The notes: generated by a model from the letters alone, not told the origin. Shown: positions 1 to 8,939, counted from the stretch's first letter. The stretch: 64,000 bases of DNA from Streptomyces sp. (GCF_019510245.1 NZ_JAEKKT010000130.1:19536-83535); one strand, 5' to 3'. Made by a program: numbers and translations.

Positions 1-135
1 AGGCATCTGCGGGTGCTGCTCGACGCCGGGCTGGTGGAGCGGCGGCGGGCCGGGCGGTCGGTGCTGTACTCGCGGACGGCGGCCGGGGACGTGCTCGTGG
101 AGGCCGGAACCCGGACCGCCACCTCGCGGAGTTAG
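1..135 (+). CDS. ArsR-type regulator, C-terminal end (partial)
   Basis: The frame is open from the first base to a TAG at 133-135 and gives 44 residues. HLRVLLDAGLVERRRAGRSV matches the end of the recognition helix and the beginning of the wing in ArsR/SmtB winged-helix repressors, and it is followed by a tyrosine-containing beta strand. The rest of the DNA-binding domain and any metal ligands lie beyond the left edge, so the inducer cannot be named. It stops 9 bp before the glutathione peroxidase start and the two may be co-transcribed. Confidence 0.7.
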   Translation, partial: RHLRVLLDAGLVERRRAGRSVLYSRTAAGDVLVEAGTRTATSRS

Positions 136-144
136 CATCCGCCT

Positions 145-651
145 ATGACGACTACTGAGAACAACGGGTCCGTGCTCGACGTGGAGATCGGTGCGCTGCA
201 GGGCGGCTCGGCCGGTCTGCCGGGCTACGGCGGCAAGGCCGTGCTCATTGTCAACGTGGCCTCCAAGTGCGGTCTGACCCCGCAGTACAACGGCCTGGAG
301 AAGCTCCAGGAGCGGTACGCGGCGCAGGGCTTCACCGTGCTCGGGGTGCCCTGCAACCAGTTCATGGGCCAGGAGCCGGGCAGCGCCGAGGAGATCGCGG
401 AGTTCTGCTCGGCGACGTACGGGGTGACCTTCCCGATGACCGAGAAGGTCGAGGTGAACGGCGAGGGCCGGCACCCGCTCTACGACGGTCTGGTCGGGTT
501 CGCCGACGCCGAGGGGTACACCGGGGACATCCGCTGGAACTTCGAGAAGTTCCTGGTCGGCCGGGACGGACAGGTCCTCGCCCGGTTCGCGCCGCCGACC
601 GAGCCGGAGTCGGCCGAGGTCGTGGCGGCGGTGGAGGCCGCCCTCGCCTGA
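145..651 (+). CDS. Glutathione peroxidase family protein (Cys type)
   Basis: A thioredoxin-fold peroxidase of 168 residues that reduces hydrogen peroxide or organic peroxides in the cytoplasm. The active-site segment ASKCGLTPQYNGLE places the peroxidatic Cys at residue 42, where animal enzymes have selenocysteine. The second signature VPCNQFMGQEPG (about 68-79) carries the conserved glutamine, and WNFEKFLV near residue 132 holds the conserved Trp-Asn. The length is typical of bacterial members. Streptomyces lack glutathione, so thioredoxin or mycothiol is the likely reductant; that is family knowledge, not visible here. The ATG lacks a strong Shine-Dalgarno sequence. Confidence 0.9.
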   Translation: MTTTENNGSVLDVEIGALQGGSAGLPGYGGKAVLIVNVASKCGLTPQYNGLEKLQERYAAQGFTVLGVPCNQFMGQEPGSAEEIAEFCSATYGVTFPMTEKVEVNGEGRHPLYDGLVGFADAEGYTGDIRWNFEKFLVGRDGQVLARFAPPTEPESAEVVAAVEAALA

Positions 652-658
652 CCCCGGG

Positions 659-689
659 TTGACCTTGCCCCTGGGGCAGGGACGAGCCT
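659..689 (+). promoter_or_regulatory. MerR-type promoter with central dyad
   Basis: TTGACC at 659-664 is a good -35 box. It is followed by the dyad TGCCCC-T-GGGGCA (666-678), and a weak -10 candidate would sit about 19 bp after the -35. An over-long spacer holding a dyad is the hallmark of promoters activated by MerR proteins through DNA untwisting. The site ends about 30 bp before the MerR gene, so autoregulation is the simple reading. Confidence 0.6.
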
Positions 690-719
690 CCTGGTCACCG
701 GGCGGAACGGATCCGCCCG

Positions 720-1625
720 GTGACGGAGGATGCGGCCGTGGAGGACGTGGTGGACGCCGTGGACGAGGAGCTGCTCACGATCGGCGCGTTCGCGGCGCGC
801 TCCCGGCTCTCGGCGAAGGCCCTGCGCCTCTACGACCGGCTCGGGCTGCTGGCCCCGGCGCACGTCGACGAGGTGACCGGCTACCGGTACTACCGCGCCG
901 GCCAGGTCGAGCGGGCCCGGCTGGTGGCGCTGCTGCGCCAGCTGGACATGCCGCTGGCGAGGATCGCCGAGGTGGTCGAGGCGGCGGACGCCGACCCGGA
1001 CGGGGAGACGGCCGCCGGGCTGCTCGCCGCGTACTGGGCGGACGTCGAGCGACGGGTCGCCGGGCAGCGGACGCTCGCCGCATACCTCCGTGGAAGGCTG
1101 TCCGGAGGGAGTACGGAGATGTACGGGACGTTCGCGGTGGAGACGGTCGAGGTGCCGGCGCAGGTGGTGATCACCGAGAAGCGGCACACCCTGGCGGACG
1201 AGCTGCCGGCCTGGATCGGCGCCTCGCTGGGCCGGCTGGAGGCGGCGGCCCGGGAGTGCGGGGGCGTGACCGGGGCGCCGTTCGTCGTCTACCACGCCGA
1301 GGTGTCCATGGAGAGCGACGGGCCCGCCGAGGCCTGTGTCCCGGTGGCGGACGAGGCGGCGGCCCGAGCCTGGGCCGAGCGGCACGGGCGGCCCTGGGAG
1401 ACGTCGGTGCGCGTCGAGCCGGCGTGCACGCTGGCGTACACGAGGATCAGCAGGGCGCAGGTGGCGCATCCGCAGATCCTGGCGGCCTTCGAGGCGGTGG
1501 AGCGGTGGGTCGCCGGGCGGGAGGGCCTGGCGTACGACGGCCCGTGCCGGGAGGTCTACTTCGCGGACTGGGACGCGGCCGGACCGGAGGACCCGGTGTG
1601 CGACGTCGCGTTCCCCGTGCGGTGA
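720..1625 (+). CDS. MerR-family regulator with GyrI-like effector domain
   Basis: A protein of 301 residues starting at a GTG. Residues 19-90 form a MerR winged helix-turn-helix: LLTIGAFAARSRLSAKALRLYDRLGLL followed by the RYY wing typical of the family. A dimerisation helix follows. From about residue 138 the protein has the fold pattern of the GyrI-like/BmrR effector-binding domain (strand FAVETVEVPAQVVITEKRH, later VYHAE and CDVAFPV). BmrR-like proteins bind bulky, often cationic drugs and switch on efflux genes. No pump lies next to it, so the target is probably elsewhere or is its own promoter dyad at 659-689. Confidence 0.85.
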   Translation: MTEDAAVEDVVDAVDEELLTIGAFAARSRLSAKALRLYDRLGLLAPAHVDEVTGYRYYRAGQVERARLVALLRQLDMPLARIAEVVEAADADPDGETAAGLLAAYWADVERRVAGQRTLAAYLRGRLSGGSTEMYGTFAVETVEVPAQVVITEKRHTLADELPAWIGASLGRLEAAARECGGVTGAPFVVYHAEVSMESDGPAEACVPVADEAAARAWAERHGRPWETSVRVEPACTLAYTRISRAQVAHPQILAAFEAVERWVAGREGLAYDGPCREVYFADWDAAGPEDPVCDVAFPVR

Positions 1626-1759
1626 GGGCCGCCCGGTGGCGGCGGGCACAAGCCGAGCCCCCTCGGCAAGGACGGCGGGCTGGTCGAGAGGGCTCTGTGT
1701 GACGCTTGTGCAGTTGTTTTTCGTCGGGAGCGTGAAGCGGTGGGTCAGCGATTGCCCCC

Positions 1760-1957
1760 TTACGCCTTGACCGAGGCCACGAAGGTGTTCCACGCGCCAG
1801 CCGGGAATGCGAGGACCGGGCCCTCCTCGACCTTGGAGTCGCGTACGGCGAGTCCCGCGGTCGTCGGCGACTTGACCTCGACGCACGCCCCGTTCCCTGC
1901 CGAATAGGAGGACTTCGTCCATGTCTCCGTGGCGCCCTGAAGCAGTGCCATGTCCAC
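1760..1957 (-). CDS. DUF397 protein
   Basis: A 65-residue protein with the DUF397 pattern: W-KSSYS near the start, CVEV, then AVRDSK and a hydrophobic end with W-F. A second ATG three residues in (MALLQG) is an equally good start. DUF397 genes in actinomycetes almost always lie beside XRE regulators with a DUF5753 domain, as here: the partner is 219 bp upstream on the same strand. Genetic work on related pairs such as whiJ links them to control of development; the DUF397 protein is thought to act as a small antagonist or partner. Its biochemical role is not established. Confidence 0.85.
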   Translation of the reverse strand: MDMALLQGATETWTKSSYSAGNGACVEVKSPTTAGLAVRDSKVEEGPVLAFPAGAWNTFVASVKA

Positions 1958-2147
1958 TCCTGTAGCGAGTTGCTGTGGTGCTTGCTGTAGTGCGATTCAC
2001 GCCAACCTTGCTGATCGGTTGGCGTGAATGACGCTACTAGCCAACTTCCTCGCCTGGAGTACCCGTTCACTCGTCTGGATGGCATATTCCAGAGGAGACT
2101 TCCGTGGGAGCGTTACGCCGGTGTAAGATCCGGCGCCCTCCGTCCGG

Positions 2148-2168
2148 GGGGCGCCGGGCGGGCGCCCC
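2148..2168 (-). terminator. GC-rich hairpin after the XRE gene
   Basis: GGGGCGCC (2148-2155) pairs perfectly with GGCGCCCC (2161-2168) around a 5-nt loop. It starts 8 bp downstream of the XRE gene stop on the minus strand, as expected for a Streptomyces terminator without a U-tract. It may reduce read-through from the XRE gene into the DUF397 gene. Confidence 0.5.
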
Positions 2169-2175
2169 GGCGGGC

Positions 2176-3033
2176 TCAGCGGGCGTACTCCTTGGCCGCG
2201 TCGGCGATGAACTGCCGGGACTGCTCGACGTTCAGCGACTGGGCGCGCAGGTGCTCGTACATCACGGCGTACTTCTGCACGTCGTGGGCCTTCTCCAGGT
2301 ACAGGTCGCTGGTCACGCCCTCCAGGTAGACGACGCTGGAGTCGGCCGCGTCGGCGAACTCCAGGATCGCGTACTGACCGTTGAGGCCGGGATGCGCGCC
2401 GCACTCGAAGGGCAGTACCTGGACGGTGATGTGCGGCTGCTGGGACATCTCGATCAGGTACTCCAGCTGCTCGCGCATCACCAGCCTGCTGCCGACGAGG
2501 CGGCGCAGCGCCGCCTCGTCCAGCACCACCCACAGACGGAGGGGGTTGTGCTCGGCGGTGATACGTTCCTGTCGCCGCATCCGGACCTGGACCCGCTTCT
2601 CGATGTCGGCGGCGGAGGTCTCCGGCAACGCGCCCTGCACCAGGGCCTCGGCGTACGCCCGGGTCTGCAACAGCCCGGTGACCAGCTGGGGTTCGTACAC
2701 CCGCAGCGACTCGGCGTCGGTCTCCAGGCCGATGTAGACGCTGTACGGGATGTCCCCGAACGCGTGCCACCAGCCTTGCTGCCGCGAATCCCTGGCCATC
2801 TCCATCAGGGACTCGACGACCCGCTGGTCCTCGACCTCGTACACCCCGCACAGGTCGCGGACGTCGCGCTGACTGATGCTCCGGCGCCCGTTCTCCAGCC
2901 GGCTGATCTTCGACTGGGAGACGAGCAGCCGCTCCGCCACCTCCTCCGCCGTCATGCCCTTGAGCTCGCGGAGCCTGCGCAGCTCCTGGCCCAGCCGGCG
3001 TCGCCTGACGGTGGGATTGACATTGGACGCCAC
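2176..3033 (-). CDS. XRE-family regulator with DUF5753 domain
   Basis: A protein of 285 residues. Residues 12-70 hold a Cro/C1 helix-turn-helix: LGQELRRLRELKGMTAEEVAE followed by VSQSKISRLENGRR. From about residue 95 it carries the DUF5753 sensor-like domain, recognisable by the LVTGLLQTRAYAEAL segment, a conserved R-MRRQ run and the VQVLPF-CGAHPG motif. Such proteins are abundant in Streptomyces and work with DUF397 partners, here the gene at 1760-1957. A palindrome in its own upstream region (3081-3094) suggests autoregulation. A related locus sits at 39245-40291. Confidence 0.9.
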   Translation of the reverse strand: MASNVNPTVRRRRLGQELRRLRELKGMTAEEVAERLLVSQSKISRLENGRRSISQRDVRDLCGVYEVEDQRVVESLMEMARDSRQQGWWHAFGDIPYSVYIGLETDAESLRVYEPQLVTGLLQTRAYAEALVQGALPETSAADIEKRVQVRMRRQERITAEHNPLRLWVVLDEAALRRLVGSRLVMREQLEYLIEMSQQPHITVQVLPFECGAHPGLNGQYAILEFADAADSSVVYLEGVTSDLYLEKAHDVQKYAVMYEHLRAQSLNVEQSRQFIADAAKEYAR

Positions 3034-3080
3034 GGGACGTGCACCTCCGGCTGCCTGCCTGTAACTACCACTTTGCGTAT

Positions 3081-3094
3081 CTGCTGTTCAGCAG
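3081..3094. promoter_or_regulatory. Palindrome upstream of the XRE gene
   Basis: CTGCTG-TT-CAGCAG is a perfect inverted repeat of 6-bp arms, 48 bp upstream of the XRE start codon, in a locally AT-richer stretch. Its place suggests an operator over the XRE promoter. Which protein binds it cannot be told from sequence. Confidence 0.4.
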
Positions 3095-3200
3095 ACTGCC
3101 ACCAAGGTGCTTCCCACCGCTGGGAAACAGCGGATATGCGGCGCGTACGCGTCAGTTCGGGCACGTTCCGGATTCTCCGGACTCGGGGGCGGAAGACGGC

Positions 3201-3252
3201 CGAGCGGGGCGGCGAGGCGCGTACTGCCGTGTACGCCTCACCGCCCCGCTCG
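3201..3252 (-). terminator. Strong long-stem terminator after the GPP34 gene
   Basis: The arms at 3201-3224 and 3231-3252 pair over about 22 bp with one mismatch and a 2-nt bulge, around a loop TGCCGT. It starts 77 bp downstream of the GPP34 stop on the minus strand and separates that gene from the XRE promoter. The remainder of the 295-bp gap (3034-3328) holds no credible gene. Confidence 0.7.
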
Positions 3253-3328
3253 GACCAGCGGCTCCCGAACCGGGTCTCAGGGGTGCTGCGCCGGCTGCCG
3301 CCGGCTCCTGCTGCCGTGGAACAGCGGC

Positions 3329-4087
3329 TCAGTGCACCACTGCCCTCGCCATCGCGCCCGCGCCTCGGCGCGGTTGCATCGGAACACCGCGTGCGGGTTC
3401 CGACGCGGCTGACCTGACGCCCGGTCCGGCCTGCGCCGGGGCCGGGCTGCGGCGTGGCTGGGCGGCCGCGCCGTTCTGCACGTCCATGACGGCGTGGGCC
3501 ACGAGCCCGCCCATCGGGTCGTGCCGGATCAGGTCACGCAACCGGGAACGCGAGGAGCGGCCCTCGTTCCCCGGGTACAGGTGCTTGCCGAGACCGACCG
3601 CGTGGGCCAGGGCGGCGAGCGCCGCGGTCCGCGGGTCCGGCGGTACGCCGGTGCGGATCGCCGAATCCAGCCGGCCACGGATCTCCCGGGTGACGGCGTT
3701 GTCCGTCGCCTGGTAGCGAGTGGTCGGCAGCACCCCGCACATCTGGCCCGCCACGGCGGCGACCATGCCGCACCGTTCGAGATGCGCGAGATAGACCTGG
3801 CGAAGGCCGAGACGTGGCCCGCCGATCCAGTGAACAGCCCGTACGGGAGCGCCGCGCCTTCGCAGCAACTCCAACGCACAGTCCAAAGTCGGATCTCCAG
3901 TCGGCCGTGGCTGCACCACGGCGATACGATCCCCGTCTGGGGCTATCCGTCCGGCCAGCGCCAGCTCTACTAGCTGTGCTCCGGCCAGACCGAGGTCGAG
4001 CGACTGCGGCTGTGCAGTGGTACCCGTGGCCGGGTCCAGTGCCAGCAGCAGAAGCTCCTCCGGAATTGTTCTGCGGCTCCTGCCCAT
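3329..4087 (-). CDS. GPP34 (GOLPH3-like) family protein
   Basis: A protein of 252 residues that begins TIPEELLLLALDP and continues LGLAGAQLVELALAGRIAPDG, the opening pattern of bacterial GPP34/GOLPH3-domain proteins. Eukaryotic GOLPH3 binds phosphatidylinositol-4-phosphate on Golgi membranes; the role of the many Streptomyces copies is unknown. The middle part is all alpha-helical with a conserved GLGKHLYPG segment. The last 45 residues are low-complexity (Pro, Ala, Arg) and probably disordered. It is transcribed alone, ends in a strong terminator, and is divergent from the carboxypeptidase gene. Confidence 0.8.
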   Translation of the reverse strand: MGRSRRTIPEELLLLALDPATGTTAQPQSLDLGLAGAQLVELALAGRIAPDGDRIAVVQPRPTGDPTLDCALELLRRRGAPVRAVHWIGGPRLGLRQVYLAHLERCGMVAAVAGQMCGVLPTTRYQATDNAVTREIRGRLDSAIRTGVPPDPRTAALAALAHAVGLGKHLYPGNEGRSSRSRLRDLIRHDPMGGLVAHAVMDVQNGAAAQPRRSPAPAQAGPGVRSAASEPARGVPMQPRRGAGAMARAVVH

Positions 4088-4279
4088 CCATGCCTCCCCG
4101 CGTGGATGAATGACAGGGTGACCCCTCTCACATTGGTCTGTCGAGGGTGCGTGACCGGTTCGTGAGGGAACCGGCAGGTATGTCGTTCTCGTCTACCGCA
4201 GGGGCTAAGCCCGCACACAGGACACTGGTACATGGTTCGGACAGCGCACGGCAACGTGCGGAGCGTGGAGGAGGCATCG

Positions 4280-6751
4280 GTGGCGGGCGAGTCCCCCGAC
4301 AGGTCGAAGCAGCGCGAGTCGTCGGCAGAACCGACGTCGGGGAGCGCGGAAACGGTTCCCGAAGCACGCGACCCACGACTGGCGGTGGCCGCCGAGAAGG
4401 AGACCGCCGGCGGTGTGGACACCGCGACCCGGATCTTCTCGGTACGGGACCTGAAGAAGACCGACGAGACCGGCGAGACCGGCGAGACCGGCGAGACCGA
4501 CTCGAAGCTCCGCGACGCGGTGGCGGCGTGGGTGCGCACGGGCGAGCCGGCCGAGGACGCGGCGGCCCCTGAGGCGCCCACGGAGGCCGAGGAGGGCCCC
4601 GAGCCGCCCGAGGGCGCCGAACGGGCGCAGGAGGCGCAGGAGCGCCCGGAGAACGCCGACAACACCGCTACGGCGCCCGAGGCGACGACCGAGGACACCC
4701 CGGCCGAGCCCGAAGACGCCACGCCCCACGCCGAGTCGGCACCCACGGCCGCCGCCGAACCCCAAGACGCCGAGCCCGAGGCCGCGTCGGCAACCACCGA
4801 GTCCCCCGAGGACGCCGCACCGGAGGACAAGCCCGAGGCGACCACCGAGCCCGAGCCCGCCGACGAGCCCGAGGACGCCGCCCCCGGGGACAAGTCGGCG
4901 ACCCCCGACGAACCCCAAGACGCCCAGCCCGAGGGCAAGTCGGCAACCACGGCGACCCCCGAGTCCCCCGAGGACGCCGCACCGGACGACCATCCCGAGG
5001 CGACCACCGAACCCGAGGACGCCAAACCCGCCGACAAGCCCGAGGCGACCACCGAACCCGAGGACGCCAAACCCGAGGCGAGCGCCGGACCCGAGGGCGT
5101 CGGCGGCGAGGAGGCGCCGAAGGGGCGACCCGCGCCTGACAACGATGGCCGCACGGGTGGTGCGGGCGAGGAAGCGGACGACGGCGACGCCGAGCCCGGC
5201 GTCGATCAGCCCACGACCATGCTCAAGGCCCCCCGCCCCCCGCAGGTCGACCAGCCCACCGCCATGCTCAAGCTGGGCGGCGGCGCGAGGCCCGAGCCCA
5301 GGTCGCCCGAGTCCGAAGCCGAACGCACCAGCAAGTTCGTCGCGCTCAAGTCGGACATGAAGCAGGGCCCGAAGCCGGACGCCGGGCCGGAGCCGGCCTC
5401 GACCACCCGCACCACCGTCCTCCCCCAGGTCGGCCCCGAGCGCACCACCCAGCAGCCGCTTCCTCCGAAGCCCCCGCTGGACCTGCTCGCCGAGCTGACC
5501 AACACCCCTCCGCCGCCGGAGACACCGGTCCGGACCCTCTTCCGCCGGGTCAAGATCTGGACGCCACTCGTCATCGTCCTGCTGATCGTCTTTGCGGTCG
5601 TACAGACCCTGCGTCCGCTCCCCCAGCCCACCCTCGACCTCACCGCGAAGGACACGTACACCTTCGCCGGCGGCACGACGGACATGCCCTGGCCGGCCGA
5701 CGGCCAGGCCGCCCTCGACGTCCAGGGCATCGGCACGTTCGGCTCCTCCGGCGACCAGAAGCCGGTGCCGATCGCGAGCGTCGCCAAGGTGATGACCGCG
5801 TACATCATCCTGCGCGACCACCCCCTGAAGAGCGGCGCCGCGGGCCCGAAGATAAAGATCGACCAGGCGGCCCAGGACCAGGCGAACGCCGGCCAGGAGT
5901 CGACCGTCGACGTGACGGCAGGCGACTCGATCACCCAGCGCGAGGCCCTGGAGTCCATCCTGATCGCCTCGGCCAACAACGTGGCCCGGCTGCTGGCCCG
6001 TTGGGACGCCGGCTCCGAGAAGGCGTTCGTGGCGAAGATGAACGCCACCGCGAAGAAGCTCGGCATGACCAACACGACGTACACGGACCCGTCCGGGCTC
6101 ACGAACTCCACCGTGTCCACCGCCGTGGACCAGGTGAAGCTGGCGAAGGCCGCGATGGCGAGCGAGCCGTCCTTCCGCGAGGTCGCCGCGATGATGTCGT
6201 ACGACGACTACAAGGGCGTCAACCACGGCAACTGGAACCAGCTGGTCGGCCACGACGACGTCGTCGGCATCAAGACCGGCACCACCACCTCCGCCCTCGG
6301 CAACCTGGTCTTCGCCGCGACGAAGACGGTCGGCGGCGAGACCCGCACGGTCATCGGCGCGGTGATCCGGCAGCCGGCCAACGCCAGCAACGGCAACAGC
6401 ATCCTCAAGGCCGCCCTCAACGCCGGCGACGCGCTGATCCGGGCCGCCCAGGGCGCGCTGAAGGGGGCGACGATCTACAAGAAGGGCGACGTCGTCGGAT
6501 ACGTGGACGACGGGCTCGGCGGCCGTACCCCGGTGGTGGCGACCGAGGACGTGACGGCCGTCGGCTGGTCCGGGCTGAAGGTGAGGCTGTCGTTCGCCCC
6601 GGACGACGTGCCGCACACCGCGAAGGCCGGGACCAAGGTCGGCACCCTCACCGTGGGTGACGGCTCCGGTTCCGCCGTCCAGGTCCCGGTCGCCCTGGGG
6701 AAGGACCTGGCCGAGCCCGGGTTCGCGAGCAGGCTGACCCGCCTCGGCTGA
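4280..6751 (+). CDS. D-alanyl-D-alanine carboxypeptidase with long acidic N-terminal extension
   Basis: A penicillin-binding protein of 823 residues (S11 peptidase family) that trims the terminal D-Ala from peptidoglycan side chains. The GTG at 4280 is preferred because GGAGGAGG precedes it closely; an in-frame ATG at 4232 has no ribosome site. Residues 1 to about 415 are low-complexity, full of Glu, Pro, Ala and Thr, with GET triplets and imperfect blocks such as PEATTEPEDAKP. One membrane segment follows (TPLVIVLLIVFAVVQTL), so the acidic part should be cytoplasmic and the catalytic domain outside. The catalytic domain has SVAK (SxxK), SANN (SxN) and KTGTTT (KTG). The extension is the unusual part. 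Confidence 0.9.
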   Translation: MAGESPDRSKQRESSAEPTSGSAETVPEARDPRLAVAAEKETAGGVDTATRIFSVRDLKKTDETGETGETGETDSKLRDAVAAWVRTGEPAEDAAAPEAPTEAEEGPEPPEGAERAQEAQERPENADNTATAPEATTEDTPAEPEDATPHAESAPTAAAEPQDAEPEAASATTESPEDAAPEDKPEATTEPEPADEPEDAAPGDKSATPDEPQDAQPEGKSATTATPESPEDAAPDDHPEATTEPEDAKPADKPEATTEPEDAKPEASAGPEGVGGEEAPKGRPAPDNDGRTGGAGEEADDGDAEPGVDQPTTMLKAPRPPQVDQPTAMLKLGGGARPEPRSPESEAERTSKFVALKSDMKQGPKPDAGPEPASTTRTTVLPQVGPERTTQQPLPPKPPLDLLAELTNTPPPPETPVRTLFRRVKIWTPLVIVLLIVFAVVQTLRPLPQPTLDLTAKDTYTFAGGTTDMPWPADGQAALDVQGIGTFGSSGDQKPVPIASVAKVMTAYIILRDHPLKSGAAGPKIKIDQAAQDQANAGQESTVDVTAGDSITQREALESILIASANNVARLLARWDAGSEKAFVAKMNATAKKLGMTNTTYTDPSGLTNSTVSTAVDQVKLAKAAMASEPSFREVAAMMSYDDYKGVNHGNWNQLVGHDDVVGIKTGTTTSALGNLVFAATKTVGGETRTVIGAVIRQPANASNGNSILKAALNAGDALIRAAQGALKGATIYKKGDVVGYVDDGLGGRTPVVATEDVTAVGWSGLKVRLSFAPDDVPHTAKAGTKVGTLTVGDGSGSAVQVPVALGKDLAEPGFASRLTRLG

Positions 6752-6774
6752 CCCATAACCGGCATTCCGTCACC

Positions 6775-6820
6775 GCACCCCGCCGATGGCGGCCCACCCC
6801 AGGGCCCCGCGGCGGGGTGC
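6775..6820 (+). terminator. Hairpin after the carboxypeptidase gene
   Basis: GCACCCCGCCG (6775-6785) pairs perfectly with CGGCGGGGTGC (6810-6820) around a 24-nt loop. It starts 23 bp after the TGA of the carboxypeptidase and ends well before the next gene's ribosome site, so it fits a factor-independent terminator. Confidence 0.6.
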
Positions 6821-6948
6821 GTGCTAGCGTCACGAATCGGGGCAGGTCGCCGGTCGCCGGGACACGGCCGCGAACTGGACGGAAAGCGGCCGCCAACACC
6901 GTGGAACGCGGCCGGTAACAGAAGACGGGACACGGGGAGTGCCTTCAG

Positions 6949-8796
6949 GTGGCCACAGCGGAGCCGACACGCGCCGACAACGCCGATCCGGGCCCGGCAG
7001 CGGGTCCGCGAATAGCCCTGCCGACGGCAGGCGCGGACGGCACGGAGCGTAAGACCGGCAACCGGCTGCTGCGCGCCGCCGAGCCGCTGCGCGGACGGCT
7101 GCTGCGCCATCCGGTGCTGTCGGTCACCGCCCTCGCCGGCATCCTGCACATCATCTGGTTCTTCACGTTCGCGAACAGCGGCGGGGATCTCGCCGCGCAG
7201 GACGCCTGGGCCGAGTTCGTCGGCCGGCACCCGGACTCGGCGTACAATCTCGCCTGGTACGGCGGCATGCACCCGGTGTCGTACAGCGTGGTCTCGCCGT
7301 ACCTGATGTCGCTGATCGGCGTCCGTACGACGATGATGCTCGCCGGCACCGTCTCGGCAGGCCTGCTGACCCTGCTCCTCATCCGCAGCCGCGCGGTGAA
7401 GAACCCCCTGTGGGCGGCGCTCGCCGGGGTGTTCGCGCTGATCTGCAACGCGCTGTCCGGGCGGGTCACCTTCGGGCTCGGCACGATGTTCGCGCTGGCC
7501 TCGGTCGGGGCGGTGTTCTGCTGGCCGTACCGCTGGCGGTACAAACGGTGGGCGAAGGCGCTCGTCGCCGCGCCGCTCGCCGCGCTCGCCACCATGTCCT
7601 CGCCCGTGGCCGGGCTCTTCGTCGGCCTGGTCGCGGTCGCGCTGTTCCTGCAGAAGCGGCGGCCGGGCGCCTGGGCGCTCGGCCTGGCGCCCGCGGCCGT
7701 GGTGGCGGTCTCGGCCTGGCTGTTCCCGTTCTCCGGCACGCAGCCGATGGGCTTCGGCTCGGTGATCATGCCGTTCACGTACGGGCTGCTCTGTCTCTTC
7801 CTCGTACCGAAGGAGTGGCGGACGGTCCGGCTGACCGCGGCCGTGTACAGCGTCGGCGTGGTGCTGGTGTGGCTGGTCAGCTCGCAGATCGGCTCCAACA
7901 TCTCGCGGCTGCCGATGCTGTTCGCGGGGGCGACGCTGATCGCGGCCCTCCCGTACACGGTGCCGCGCTCGCGCAGGTACTACACGGTGGTCCTCGCCTT
8001 CCTCGGCGTCTGCGGCTGGATCGGCTTCAAGTCGGTCGACGACATCGTCCACACGACCCCGGCCGCGTCCTGGGCCCGCGAGCTCGCCCCGCTCGTCCAC
8101 CAGCTCCAGCAGGTCGGCGCCGAGAAGGGACGCGTCGAGGTGGTCCCGGCCCGCTCGCACCGCGAGGCCTCCGCGCTCGCGCCGTACGTCAACCTGGCCC
8201 GCGGCTGGAACCGCCAGGCCGACATGGAGCGCAACCCGCTCTTCTACGACGACACCCTCAACTCCGCGAACTACCACGAGTGGCTGCAGCGCTGGGCCGT
8301 GCACTTCGTCGTCGTACCGAAGGACCAGCCCGACGGCGACGGCGGCGGGGAGCGGGAGCGGGCGCTGGTGCAGCGCGGGATGCCGTACCTGAAGCAGATC
8401 TGGGGCGACGCCAACTGGCAGCTGTTCCGGGTGACCGACCCGGTGCCGCTGGCCGAGCCGAACGCGGTGGTGGACAGCGCGGAGCAGGGCGAGCTGACCA
8501 TCGAGGTCCGCCGGGCCGGGCGGATCCTGATCCGGATCCCGTACTCGCCGTGGCTGAGCATCGTCGGCGCGGACGGCAAGAGCCTCAAGGCGCCCCAGGA
8601 GACCGAGGCCTCCAAGCACCGGGCCGACGGCGTGCCGAAGTCGTACGCCAACGTCAACGGCTGCCTGATGGAGACGCCGGAGGACGCCAAGGGGGACAAG
8701 TGGACGATGCTGCTGGCCCCGAAGGCCGGGACCTACCGGCTGGCGGCGCCGTACCAGCTGCCGCGGGGCACGCCCTGCCCGGACGAGCTGAAGTGA
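6949..8796 (+). CDS. Polytopic integral membrane protein
   Basis: A protein of 615 residues starting at GTG with GGGGAG about 10 bp upstream. After a cytoplasmic tail of about 50 residues it has roughly ten membrane segments up to residue 370 (for example VLSVTALAGILHIIWFFTF and VGVVLVWLVSSQIGS). A hydrophilic part of about 240 residues follows. The early loop after the first segment and the large C-terminal domain recall GT-C type membrane glycosyltransferases, but I see no clear DxD or DE motif, so that is a guess. It lies downstream of the carboxypeptidase with a terminator between, so it probably has its own promoter. Confidence 0.75.
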   Translation: MATAEPTRADNADPGPAAGPRIALPTAGADGTERKTGNRLLRAAEPLRGRLLRHPVLSVTALAGILHIIWFFTFANSGGDLAAQDAWAEFVGRHPDSAYNLAWYGGMHPVSYSVVSPYLMSLIGVRTTMMLAGTVSAGLLTLLLIRSRAVKNPLWAALAGVFALICNALSGRVTFGLGTMFALASVGAVFCWPYRWRYKRWAKALVAAPLAALATMSSPVAGLFVGLVAVALFLQKRRPGAWALGLAPAAVVAVSAWLFPFSGTQPMGFGSVIMPFTYGLLCLFLVPKEWRTVRLTAAVYSVGVVLVWLVSSQIGSNISRLPMLFAGATLIAALPYTVPRSRRYYTVVLAFLGVCGWIGFKSVDDIVHTTPAASWARELAPLVHQLQQVGAEKGRVEVVPARSHREASALAPYVNLARGWNRQADMERNPLFYDDTLNSANYHEWLQRWAVHFVVVPKDQPDGDGGGERERALVQRGMPYLKQIWGDANWQLFRVTDPVPLAEPNAVVDSAEQGELTIEVRRAGRILIRIPYSPWLSIVGADGKSLKAPQETEASKHRADGVPKSYANVNGCLMETPEDAKGDKWTMLLAPKAGTYRLAAPYQLPRGTPCPDELK

Positions 8797-8939
8797 CCAG
8801 TCCGCGCACCTGAGTGACGGTCCGATCCGTCGGCCTATGACGTCAGGTCGTCGTCAGGGCGCCCGCGAACGCCACCGCGTTGCAGGGGGGCACGGCCCGG
8901 CCACGGCAGCGACCGGTTCGCGCCGACCCCCTTCCGCAT

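Noticed and set aside
2104..3417. A 437-codon plus-strand open frame opposite the XRE gene
   Set aside because: It is antisense to a clear XRE/DUF5753 gene and crosses its promoter and terminator.
4700..5100. Short-period DNA repeats that could suggest a CRISPR-like or satellite array
   Set aside because: They are in frame within the carboxypeptidase tail, irregular in length, and encode an acidic protein repeat.
4205..6616. An 803-codon minus-strand open frame opposite the carboxypeptidase
   Set aside because: It is Gly/Arg/Leu repeats produced by the repetitive coding strand. The plus frame has complete catalytic motifs and a ribosome site.
8838..8845. TGACGTCA palindrome upstream of the gene at 8968
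   Set aside because: Only 8 bp and without a partner. It may be part of the regulatory region but does not match the 15-bp operator form.
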